The translations under genes and the position numbers were made by a program. The notes beneath the pieces were generated by a model that saw only the letters and a list, made by a program, of their open reading frames with translations, searched no databases and was not told the origin of the DNA. From NCBI GenBank assembly GCA_020746995.1, contig JAGPXD010000002.1:1364001-1428000 (forward strand): DNA of 64,000 nt. The letters run 5' to 3'. The stretch's first letter is position 1, and every line of letters starts with the position of its first letter. Origin of the DNA: Plectosphaerella cucumerina (lineage: Eukaryota; Ascomycota; Sordariomycetes; Glomerellales; Plectosphaerellaceae). Positions 41,701-51,097 of the stretch are shown piece after piece.

Positions 41701-42907
41701 AGAGATTGTTGTCAAGCTTCTTCCAAGCCTCCTCTAGCGCTGGTGACTCGAGGGACGCAGCTGGGGGGCTGAAGCGGTTGCCCTCGTTGATTTTGAGAAG
41801 GTTCTCAACGACCCAGTTGTGATACCGACTGAACAGCACCAAGAGGCAGCTGACGCCGGGAGGAAAACCGAGGATCCGCGCCTCAGCGAAGCAGTCTGGC
41901 TTCAGTCTGCCATTTTCGAACGTGCGAACTTTGTCCTGCTCCGCCTGATTGCAGCCGTAGAGGGGAGAAAGGTCAAGGTAGGAAGAGGTCAGAGAGATTA
42001 AAGGGTCGGTGTGTGAGGTTTTGAAGAGGTCGTGAATGATGACACTGATTTTCATGGTCAGCAAAAGATAGAGCAGCTCAGTCTGGTCGCGAAGAGGCAA
42101 CTTGCCTGGCAAGATAGAAGAAGACACTCGACAAGCCACTGGGATGGGGCTTGAAGCCGGTCTCTTTCCTGGACATGAGCAGGTCGAAGAGGAGCTGAGG
42201 ATCGGGCTGGACTGGAGGCCGAGCACCCGCGGGCTTAACCGTCCTCGCGTACGTTTGCCCGGCTTGGCCAAGGGTCGGCAGGTGCGGGTTGTTGAACCTG
42301 TTCGGGTCAGCTGGGTGCATTGTCTGATGGCAGGTCGATCGAGGGTTGCTTACGAGCCGTCAGCTTGGCGATAGGCGTAAATATCACCGAGCAGAGAAGG
42401 TGGTGGGTGTTCCAGGCTATTCTAAAGCTCTTCGATGATCTTTTCGGTGAACTTCTGCCGAGGAGGGCCATCGGGCATGGCAGCAATGATCTGATCCGGT
42501 CAGCAAGCATCCGGACATCACGGTGAGACATTCTTCACCTGTGCAATCCTCTCAAACTTCATGGAGCGGTCATCGGTCGGGTTCAGCTTGTCAAACTCGG
42601 TGCGAAGAACGGTTAAGACACCCGAAAGATCCGTGACGCCCAGCTTGTAGATGTTGTTGACTATGGCTGGGTCCGTCGGCGGCATCTGGGGTTGACTGGA
42701 CGCCGCTGGCAAGGCATGCTGATCCGCTGGGACCCCGATGATGGACGCGTACTGCTTGAAAAGGATGTCGAGCTTCGAAGGGCCAGTCTGCTGGCCCTTT
42801 TGGCCTGGAAAAGGAGGAGTTGGCGGTGGGATAAGCGATGGCTTCGAACGAGGGGTATCATCCTGAGCGAAGGACGAGCGGAGCTGTCTTCGGATAGAGG
42901 CCCGCAT
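38789..42907 (-). CDS. ppo: Psi-producing fatty-acid oxygenase (Ppo/linoleate diol synthase family), interrupted by two in-frame TAG codons
   Basis: Fifteen exons: 42907-42539, 42490-42354, 42297-42106, 42044-41601, 41552-41478, 41425-41383, 41326-41116, 41042-40937, 40884-40662, 40608-40459, 40386-39960, 39892-39792, 39741-39315, 39265-39162, 39103-38789. They sum to 1108 codons, all junctions in phase. The heme dioxygenase half is complete: distal His237 (VIIHDLF), SSYLDLSPLYG, RYHNWVVENL, catalytic Tyr408 and proximal His411 (VYRWHS), then RTFGGLKRGPDG and LSRAILSDAVALVRGDRFYT. The P450-like half ends GYGPHQALG, with Ala1038 where a P450 has its heme-binding Cys, as in 10R-dioxygenase (PpoC-like) members. 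Codon 146 (EEL-TAG-NSLEHPP) and codon 616 (LTN-TAG-GFDEV) are TAG where relatives have Trp. Without recoding, translation stops before the catalytic domain. No frameshift or other stop is present. Either a young pseudogene or a gene restored by mRNA editing. Confidence 0.85.
40561..40563 (-). other. ppo: In-frame TAG at conserved Trp (codon 616) of ppo
   Basis: The exon reads CTC ACC AAC TAG GGT TTC GAC. Ppo proteins have LTNWG here. A single A-to-G change at RNA level, or the reverse G-to-A at DNA level, interconverts TAG and TGG. Confidence 0.85.
42045..42105 (-). other. ppo: GC-AG intron of ppo
   Basis: The donor is AG|GCAAGT and the acceptor AATCAG|T. It joins FFYLA to SVIIHDLF in frame, the expected distal-His segment; no GT donor nearby does so. 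Second GC-AG intron in the window. Confidence 0.8.
42422..42424 (-). other. ppo: In-frame TAG at conserved Trp (codon 146) of ppo
   Basis: The exon reads GAA GAG CTT TAG AAT AGC CTG. Relatives have a Trp followed by Asn-Ser-Leu at this place (L-W-N-S-L), so TAG replaces TGG. Its position ahead of the dioxygenase domain makes it a null allele unless recoded. Confidence 0.85.
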
Positions 42908-43773
42908 GGTGACGGCGACCTAGAGGCCAATGGGTAGAGATATTGATGTCTCCGCTGCCTCTTGAGGCGCAAAAAGATGCACGGCGGGACAATGACGGGC
43001 GTGCCAAGGATGTTGATGTCGACGATCCGACTCTCAGGAGGTAAAGCAACCTGCCAGATAGATAGGCCTGTCCAAGTAGGGCGACATGTAGACCTGGCAG
43101 GTACGACCTAGTACCTACCATTTTCAAACCTGACGATGCTCCTGCCTCCACCTCATGCTGAAGATGAGGTGGGTATATTCCACGAGGAAGGCGCGTCTCA
43201 CGCACATCATGATGCTTTCAGTGTGTCCAAATGAATCTGCACAGTGGGTACCCAGGTGCTAGACTAGGTACGTCGACGCTTGATGCAGCCAAGGTATATT
43301 TTTCACGACAGAGCAGGCCGTTTCGAAGATGGATGTTGTCGGCCAGCACGTCGGGACCTGCCTACCTAGGTACCTCTCAGCGCCTCCAGTCTGAGGAGCC
43401 GGCATCTCACAACGATTATCACGGGCATAAGCTGCAAAGCCCATTTTGCGGGTAGCATCATCGTCAGGAGCATCATACCTTTTGGCACATGCTTGCCCGA
43501 ATGATCCGAAGTCGAAGATGTTGTCAGCACAAACGGTGATGGTGTGTTGAGGTCGCCCCCATTTCCAAGGCGGGGCGCGACACTTCATTGGATCGCACGC
43601 TGAAGGGGGCCGAAAAGCATTGAGCTGCACACTGAAGGTGCCGAGGCACCGCTGATCGACGACGGTGAATTTATTTCCTCCTCACCCCCCGAGCTCCAGA
43701 GAAACCTGCCACCGGCACCCCAACGACGCCCAACACCATTCAAACCGTCGCAATACCTGGCAATCGCTCCATC
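42908..43773. other. Divergent intergenic region between ppo and tsc13
   Basis: Promoters of ppo (minus) and tsc13 (plus). It is more AT-rich than the coding DNA and has several copies of TAGGTAC or its complement (for example 43265-43271 and 43367-43373). No gene is supported. Confidence 0.5.
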
Positions 43774-44826
43774 ATGGCGGGAAAGCTTACCCTCAAGCTG
43801 ACCAACAGGTGTAAGTTGCTGGAATCTCCAGAACCCCTCGCCAGGACAGCCAGCTCACATGCTCTTCCTCCAGCGCCCAAGCAGCCCATCAAGAAGCTCC
43901 CGGCCTCGCTCGATGTCTCGCCCGAGACCACCGTTGAGGAGATCAAGGTCCTCATTGCGCGCCAGGCTGGCATTAGCGACCACAACCGCGTCGGAATCTT
44001 CGACCCCGAGACTAAGAAGACCCTGAAGAACCGCAAGGCCGAGATTGGCACCGAGGCTGCCGTCGTTGCCGCCGGCGAGCTCCTCATCAAGGATCTGGGT
44101 ACGTGACGTCCTTCTGATAAACCCCTCCATGCCTGCCAGGCTGACCTCCTCCCTCCAGGCCCCCAGGTCTCCTGGCGCACCGTCTTCGTCATCGAGTATG
44201 CCGGCCCCGTCGTCCTGCACCTTGCCGTCCTCGCCCTGCGCCCCCTCCTCTACGCCGATGGCAACAAGCCCATGTCCCAGACTCAGTGGCTCGGCTTCGC
44301 CCTCTTCGCCGGCCACTTCCTCAAGCGCGAGATCGAGACCCTCTTCGTCCACAAGTTCTCCGCCTCCACCATGCCCGCTCGCAACATCCTCAAGAACTCG
44401 GCCTACTACTGGGCCCTGTCCGGCCTCCTGTGCGCCTGGGAGATCTACGCCCCCTGGTCCGCCTCGGCAAAGGCCGAGGACGGCGCCTCCACCGCCCTCG
44501 TCGGCGTCCTCGTCTACCTCTTCGGCGAGATCTCCAACGCCATCGTCCACCTCAACCTCGCCAGCCTGCGCTCCCCCGGCGGCACCGAGAGGGGCATCCC
44601 CAAGGGCTATGGCACCAGCCTCGTCACCTGCCCCAACTACATGTTTGAGATCATCTCCTGGATCGGCGTCGTCATCGCCTGCCGCAGCTGGAGCACCGTC
44701 ATCTTCCTCTCCGTCGGCACCTACACCATGCTCAACTGGGCCAAGGGCAAGGAGCGCGCCTACCGCAAGGAGTTCCCCGAGACCTACAAGAAGAAGAAGT
44801 TCGCCCTCATCCCCGGCCTTTTCTGA
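43774..44826 (+). CDS. tsc13: Very-long-chain trans-2,3-enoyl-CoA reductase Tsc13
   Basis: Three exons (43774-43810, 43874-44098, 44159-44826) encode 309 residues. The enzyme performs the last, NADPH-dependent reduction of the fatty-acid elongation cycle in the ER membrane, feeding sphingolipid synthesis. The N-terminal ~80 residues form the ubiquitin-like domain (KLTLKLTNRSPKQPIKKLPA; TVEEIKVLIARQAGISDHNR). The steroid-reductase-type membrane domain has six or so hydrophobic spans with FALFAGHFLKREIETLFVH, FSASTMPARNILKNSAYYW, IPKGYGTSLVTCPNYMFEI and the terminal ERAYRKEFPETYKKKKFALI. Length and motifs match the yeast and human (TECR) proteins. The GTAAGT donor at 43811, one base into a codon, is required for the frame. 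Confidence 0.94.
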
Positions 44827-45075
44827 TTTCATGTCACCACAACCGCCCTCTTTGGGTCCACCACACGCTGGCAACAGTGCGGCTCATTCTCGCATCGCAT
44901 CAAGACGGGCAAGAAGCAATCGAATCACGGGGTTATATAGAACGGAGGGCAAAAGGTAGAGCGTTTCCAGTTGTCAATAGGTAACAAATCATGATCTGTG
45001 TTCATTTGCGCGCATGCTCTCCGCAATCGTAAAGGTCGTCATGGTCATCATCATCCATCAGGCCGTCGTTATCCA

Positions 45076-45987
45076 TCAAACTGTTGTCGACAGGGACGTC
45101 TCAGACCCCCTGGCGTTGTTCGAGTCCAGCTCGGCGGCACTCGTGCTGGAAGAATCCAGCTGCATAGCATCTGGATCCGTTCCCACGTCCCTCCCCTTGC
45201 CTTTGCCCACGTCGTGGTCGTCAAGCCTCGCACCACCCTGCTCCATGTCCTCATCCATCTTGACATCGACGTCAGCGTCCACACCTCCATTCTTGTCGTG
45301 CAGCCGCGCGCCCTGACCTCCAGGGTCCTTCGCCACCTTGGCGCCCCCGTGGCCCTTGCCAGCGTCGTCCTCGTCATCGCCGACCTCGCTGCCGCTCCAG
45401 CTCGCCGTGCCGCTACCGCTCCAGCTCCCGCTGCCGCAACTTGCGCAGCTGCCCCTACGCACCAGCCGCATCGTCTCCTCGAGCACAAGGAACTCGCGCT
45501 CCAGCACCTCGGCCCAGTACTGCACGTTGCCCAGCTCCTTGACGCGGCGCGCACCCTCGGCCGAGAACTTCGCGAGCTTGTCGTTCTCGCGCCGCAGCCC
45601 GTCCGTCGCCCTCACCACGTCGCGCTCCTGCTTGTTGAGCGCCGCCGCGTTGGAGTGCAGCACCGTCGCGCGCGACTGGAGCTCCGAGTCGAGCAGGTTG
45701 CTGATGGACGCGACGACGGCTGACCGCGCCTCGGCCACGTGCTGCTGCTGATCGGCTGACGGGAGCGTGGGGTGCAGCGCGGACGCGGATGTCGACGTCG
45801 TCGAGGGCGCGGCTGGCGGCGCGAGAGGGGGGAACAGCTGGTGGCGGGGCGAGGAGACGGACGTGGTGGTCGAGGGTCCGGCGCGGGGGCTCGAGGTGCT
45901 GCCCGGGTACGGCGAGACCGTAGAGGACTCGGAGGGGGGCGCGGCGCTCGACGAGGAGGAGGCTTCGGCGGCCATGGCAGATGGCAT
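45076..45987 (-). CDS. BLOC-1 subunit 1-like (GCN5L1/BLOS1) protein
   Basis: A single exon of 303 residues from the ATG opening MPSAMAAEASSSSS; the frame runs 18 nt further up but without an ATG. Residues ~1-85 are disordered Ser/Pro/Thr-rich. Residues ~90-180 form a helical domain: ARSAVVASISNLLDSELQSR, LHSNAAALNKQERDVVRAT and RRVKELGNVQYWAEVLEREF. The last segment matches the LKELGDVENWA-ERD signature of the GCN5L1/BLOS1 family. The remaining C-terminus is disordered, rich in Gly/Ser then Asp. BLOC-1 is an endosomal complex for cargo sorting toward lysosome-like compartments. Assignment rests on the short conserved helix, so family identity is probable rather than certain. It could also be another BLOC/BORC coiled-coil subunit. 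Confidence 0.75.
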   Translation of the reverse strand: MPSAMAAEASSSSSAAPPSESSTVSPYPGSTSSPRAGPSTTTSVSSPRHQLFPPLAPPAAPSTTSTSASALHPTLPSADQQQHVAEARSAVVASISNLLDSELQSRATVLHSNAAALNKQERDVVRATDGLRRENDKLAKFSAEGARRVKELGNVQYWAEVLEREFLVLEETMRLVRRGSCASCGSGSWSGSGTASWSGSEVGDDEDDAGKGHGGAKVAKDPGGQGARLHDKNGGVDADVDVKMDEDMEQGGARLDDHDVGKGKGRDVGTDPDAMQLDSSSTSAAELDSNNARGSETSLSTTV

Positions 45988-46387
45988 GTCTCGAGTCGCT
46001 GACACGGACGGTTGAGGATGGCAAGCTGTTCCAAGTTCAGTTGCAGACGCGCGACCGAGCTAAATGCCCCGCGATCTACTTGCCACCAATAAATTCACCG
46101 CTGCTTTAATGACACGTCCAGCCTTAAACCCCTCCTCCGCACTCGAAAAGTAGCACAAACACAATTCCCACTCATCTACTTGACGTTCCAGGTTATTAAA
46201 AGTACGATGTGCAGCTCACATCCCTTTCTTCCGGCAAATGCAGTCATGTTTAACCCTACATGAGTCTACGGCCAAGATTCCCCTCACCCCAGTCTGCTCA
46301 TCGTCGCCTTCATCAACTGCATTCCGCTCCAGACAAACTGGAAAACCCACGAGGTCTAGAGCTCAGGAGCATTGATCTCTTCCCCGC
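45988..46387. other. Intergenic: BLOC-1-like gene promoter, 3' flank of the permease gene
   Basis: About 400 bp of AT-richer sequence with no gene, repeat or RNA recognised. Confidence 0.5.
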
Positions 46388-48134
46388 TTAGGAGCTCGTC
46401 TTCTTGATGACGGCTCCATTAGTGACAACATACTTGCTGAACTTCCTCGCAGGAACACCTTGCGCGTACAGGAAGTCAATGTCGTGGTACGTCCTGTTCT
46501 TCGTCTCCGGCTGCAGGAAGAACAGCGCAGCAAGGATGAAAACCTCTGCGCCGACAAACAGGAACATGATCTTGCCGCCCCAGTTCAGCTGGTCAGGGTT
46601 GATGAAATAGGGAAAGACGGATGACAGCATGAGGGCGGTGAGCTGTTGGCACACGATGCTGAAGGCCAGCGTCTTGGGCCGCGTCGCCTGTGAAGCCGTC
46701 TCCTGAGCGACGGCCCACCCGAAGCAGCCCACCGTGGCAGTGTACAGCATGGACCAAGTGATCATGAAGACGAGAAGCGCAGTGTTGGCCGCCTTGTTGG
46801 TCTGACTGGCGAGAGACGTGCCAGCGATGATGATGGACCAGCAGCAGAGTAGCGAGCCGCCGCCGATCAGGGACTTTCGGCGAGGCATGACGTCGGAGAG
46901 CGACACGGCGACGCAGTTGGACAGGAACTGAAGGGTCGAGGATATGGCAGTCAGGCCGAAGGGATCGGACTGGCCGATGAGGTCGAAGTAGTATGTTTGG
47001 TAAGTGTCTGTCAAGAGGCAGTCAGTGATTTGGTCGGTAGAAGGAAAAGCGAGTTCTTGGAAAGTAATGGAAAAGGAAGGGAAAAGGGGCGAGAGGATGG
47101 GAGGACTCACTCGCAAAATAGCCACCAGAAAAGTTCTGAGACTGGAGACCAAGCACGGCGATGAGGGTTCGGGAGCGGTTCTCCTTGGAGAAGATGGCCT
47201 TCCACCTCGTCTGCTCCGCCATGCTGGCATCGCTGGCAGCAGCCTCAAGCTCAGACTTGATGAACCCCAGACGCTCCTCGACATCGGCATCGGTACCATA
47301 GAGCTTGACGATGGCCTTGCGAGCGTCGTCATCCCTCCCCTTCTTGACGAACCAAACGGGTGACTCGGGCAGGAAGGGGAGAACAATGCCGAATAGGGTA
47401 GGGACGAGGAAGGTCATGACGAAGGCGAGTCGGTAGCTCCATTCTCCGGAGATCTTGGAGGATCCCCAGCCCGTGATGGAGGAGAGGAAGAAGCCCAGGA
47501 CGATGATGACGTTGGTCAGGGAGCTGAGGGAGCTTCGCAGGGCAGCGGGTGCGTTCTCGGTGACGTACAGAGGGGGCGTCACGGTCGAGAGGCCGACGGA
47601 GAACCCGAGAAGGAGCTTCGAGACGAAGAGGACGGGCAGGGTCGGGGCGAAGACGAGGGCGAACGACGAGGCCAGGGAGAGCACGACGGCAGTCCACAAC
47701 AGGGCCCGGCGGCCGACATGGTCAGCGAAGTGACCTGTCAGGAAGGCCCCGATGACCTGGCCGATGGTGCTGGCCGCGTTCCAGAGAGACTGCCAAAGGG
47801 CAGGGATGACGAACTGGTCGCCGGCGGCGTAGTATTCTCCGTACGCCTTGCGGAACTCGGGAAAGGCGATGGCCACGCCCGACAGGCCAGCATCGTAGCC
47901 CCATGCGAAGACGAGGGACATGATGTAGAGCGACCAGAAGACATATCTTCTATCCTTCTTGAGGTTCGCCCAGAGGCGCTGGTACTGCTCCTTGGGCGTG
48001 AGGTCCGGGGCGGCGGCAGCGGCGGCATCCTCCTTGGCTGTGACCAGGGCTATCTCGGCCGCTTCGATGGTTTTCTCGACATGGTCCGTCAGCTGGAACA
48101 CATCCGTGGCAGGCTCGGTGGGCTTGGAGTCCAT
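46388..48134 (-). CDS. MFS alpha-glucoside/maltose permease
   Basis: Two exons (48134-47111, 47007-46388; 103-nt intron) encode 547 residues. A cytosolic N-terminus of ~75 residues precedes 12 hydrophobic segments of the sugar-porter family. Signatures seen are WGYDAGLSGVAIAFPEF (TM1), GHFADHVGRRALL (loop 2-3), LPESPVWFVKKGRDDDARK (before the central loop), TLQFLSNCVAVSLSDVMPRR (loop 8-9), and FLQPETKNRTYHDIDFLY with the GVPARKF tail. The PETK-R-EID-LF-GV-ARKF ending is characteristic of MAL-type alpha-glucoside:H+ symporters. It lies divergent to an alpha-glucosidase gene with 613 bp between the start codons. Uptake of maltose or a related alpha-glucoside is likely; exact substrate is inferred. 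Confidence 0.9.
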
Positions 48135-48747
48135 GATTCTGTTTCTTTGGCAAAGATAGGAGGAAGAAGGAAGCTGGGCAGAGGGACTGAGGCTGTTGAG
48201 AGCTGTTGTGACCGTGATAGAGGCAATCATCCAGCATCTTTATATCACGATGTTGTCGGACCGAGCTGCTACAATGTGACTTGAGTTCCCCGGACGTCTC
48301 CAAGGATCCCCCTGGTCCAGACTAGGGGCGCCCATGGGGATGGCTTCGTCTCCCCTTCTGCCATCGGATGTGGTGTGGAGGGCGCTTAGACATAACCTCG
48401 TGAATTCGGCAACGAAGGGTCTAGATGGAGGCCAGATGGCTGAATTATCATTGGCTACCAGGGAGGTTTCCGGGTGCCGGACTGGGGCTCGCTGAAACTA
48501 AGACAGGAAAGCGAAGGTCGGTCCCGTTGTCGATGGCCATCCAGCAAATCATAATTCACCCATGGGGTTCAGCCGAAATAGTGCGGTGAAATAGCCCGAA
48601 GCGTCACTTACACATCGCTCGAACTCGCCATCTCAAGACTGCCCCCCTCGGTATTAAAGAGCCTGGATCGTGTTGCAACGATGGGCTGATTCCCCCTCAT
48701 CAACAAGGCCTGCAAAGTCATCCAGACCAAAAACTTTCATCGCCGTT
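48135..48747. promoter_or_regulatory. Bidirectional promoter of permease and alpha-glucosidase genes
   Basis: A 613-bp shared region. A TATA-like ATATAAAG lies on the minus strand around 48238-48245, ~105 bp before the permease ATG. A weaker TATTAAAG lies on the plus strand around 48651-48658, ~90 bp before the glucosidase ATG. CCGGGTGCCGG at 48470-48480 holds CGG triplets of the sort bound by Zn2Cys6 factors. Co-regulation by the nearby Zn2Cys6 gene is a reasonable inference. Confidence 0.5.
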
Positions 48748-50614
48748 ATGCCGACTGTTCCGCCCCCCAAGAGAGAATGGTGGAAGGAGGCGGTGGTTTA
48801 CCAGATCTACCCTGCAAGCTTCCTCGATTCCGACGCAGATGGACTCGGAGACCTCCCAGGCGTCATCTCAAAGCTGGACTACATCCAGTCTGTGGGAGCC
48901 ACAGCCATCTGGCTCTCGCCCATTTTCAAGAGTCCTCAGCATGACGTACGTTAGTTCGGAGTCTTCTGTTTCCTACTCACCCTTGCTCCTGTACCCCGTG
49001 GCATGACCTCTGCCAGCTCCCGTCAACCCCTGAAACATCCCAGAAAACCATTTGCTGACTTCGTGATATCCGCAGATGGGATATGATGTTTCAGACTACA
49101 GAGACATACACCGCCCTTACGGAACCCTCGAAGACGTCGAGGCGCTGATCAAGGGCTGCCACGACAGGGGCATCAAAGTCCTCTTGGACCTCGTGGTGAA
49201 CCACACCAGCCACGAACACGAGTGGTTCCTCGAGTCGCGCTCGTCGAGGACATCTCCAAAGAGGGACTGGTACTTCTGGCGAGACCCCAAGCTGGCCCCG
49301 GACGGCACGCGCAGGCCACCCAACAACTGGGCCTCCATCTTTGGCGGCAGCGCCTGGACATGGGACGAGCAATCGGGCCAGTACTACCTGTCCCTCTTCC
49401 TCCCCTCCCAGCCAGACCTGAACTGGTCCAATGAGGCCATGCGGCACGCTACCCACGACGACATGCGGTTTTGGCTGGACAAGGGCGTCGACGGATTCCG
49501 CATCGACTCGATGAATCTCATGTCCAAGCACCCCGACCTCCCGGACGCGCCGATCACGCGGCCCGACGCGGAGTTCCAACCGGGGAACAAGTACTTCGCT
49601 AGCGGGCCGCGGATGCACGAGTACATCCGCGAGATGCGGGAGAAGGTCCTCGATAAGTACGACTGCATGACTGTCGGGGAGCTGGGCTTCACCAAGGACG
49701 TGGCCAGCGTCGCCAGCTACGTCGCCCGGGACCGCCACGAGCTGAACATGCTCTTCACGGGCGACATTGTGGATATGGATTTTGGTCCGAACCACAAGTA
49801 CGAGCGGGACGACTTCCGGCTTTCCAAGCTCAAGAAAATCACCGGCCTCTGGCAGGGTGCCATGCCCGAGTTTGACGGCTGGAACTCGGTGTACATGGAC
49901 AACCACGACTCGGGCCGCTCCCTTTCGCGGTACGGCTCGGACCTGCCCCAGCACCGCAAGGCCGCAGCCAAGATGCTGGCCGTGTACCTGGCGACCCTGA
50001 GCGGCACGCTGTTCCTGCTGCAGGGTCAGGAGATCGGCATGGCCAACGCGCCCGAATCATGGACTATGGACGACTTCATCGACGTCGAGGGCAGGAACTA
50101 CTACAACAGCGTGTTGGAGAAAAGGGGCGGTCCCGGCGCCGACATGACCGACGTCATGCGGGAGATGAGGCTCAAGGCCCGCGACAACGGCAGACTGCCC
50201 ATGCAGTGGACCGCCGAGAGGCACGGCGGCTTCACACGGGGGTCTGCGCCGTGGATGCGTGTCAACGACGACTTTGCCGAGTGGAACGTCGAGCAGCAGG
50301 AGGCCGACGGCGACAGCGTGCTGGCGTTTTGGAGGGAAGTCCTGGCGCTGAGGTTGCAGTACAAGGACGTCTTCGTGTATGGGCACTACTCCATCCTGCC
50401 CGAGTACTCCGACAGCGAAGATGTTTACGCCTACAAGATGACGAGCCACGATGGCAGAGAGGCGCTTGTGCTTCTGAACTTCTCCGACAAGGAACAGAGT
50501 GTCGTCCTGAAGGAGTCTGTCGGGTGGAAGAGGCTGATTGGGACGAATGTCGAGACTATCGAGGCGGATGGCGTTCGACTGTCAGCTTATGAAGGGGTAG
50601 TATACTTAGGGTAA
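48748..50614 (+). CDS. GH13 alpha-glucosidase (maltase/oligo-1,6-glucosidase type)
   Basis: Two exons (48748-48945, 49076-50614) encode 578 residues with no signal peptide, so the enzyme is cytosolic. All GH13 regions are present: VVYQIYPASFLDSDADGLGD, region I LLDLVVNHTS, region II GFRIDSMN (nucleophile Asp210), region III MTVGELGF (acid/base Glu268), and region IV VYMDNHDSGRS (Asp344). The length and the PVVYQIYPxSF-type opening match fungal intracellular maltases and isomaltases. It cleaves terminal glucose from maltose-like sugars imported by the neighbouring permease. Convergent to it, 480 bp away, lies a Zn2Cys6 regulator. Maltase and isomaltase cannot be told apart with confidence from the sequence alone. 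Confidence 0.94.
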
Positions 50615-51097
50615 ACAACGTAGAAGAGGTATTTGTTACTGGCTTTTTGATCCTCTAGGTGTGAACAACCCTTGGGTTTGGGTCTGTGGCGCCACCATGT
50701 GAGTATGTAGACAGACGTGAGTTGTAGCTAGGGGCAAGGTGTCATCCGCGAGAGGGACAGGAATCTCAGCCATGCCGAAACCCTTGTCTAGGGTCGATGG
50801 AGTCATGGTAGTGGGAGAAACCGTATTGTATACGCACTCGCCGAGGAGGTGGAAGCGAAGTGCGGCCAGCCAAAAGCCCAACTTGATGTCGACGAAAATA
50901 ATCTCTCCAGGGCGCAGGTAGAGTCTGAACGCCTCCGTGTTGGGAAAGGACCAAAATTTAAGCCCCGGTTCAGGTCATCTTCGCTGCCGGGCTCTCAGCC
51001 ATTGACTCCGCTCTTGAGCAAATGGGCGAAAAATCGGGTGAGCTCTTCCCTTTGTGAGTAAAGAAGCGAAGACGCATCTGAAGGCATATCAATGGAT
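50615..51097. other. Intergenic between convergent glucosidase and regulator genes
   Basis: 3' flanks of both genes; no gene or repeat supported. Confidence 0.5.

Noticed and set aside
38700..43700. Heavy RIP across the ppo locus
   Set aside because: Only two TAG changes are seen, about eleven TGG codons and all splice sites survive, and the locus is not a visible repeat. RIP remains possible as the origin of the two changes but not as wholesale mutation.
44045..44959. 304-codon Pro/Ser-rich frame overlapping tsc13
   Set aside because: Out-of-frame shadow of tsc13 exon 3.
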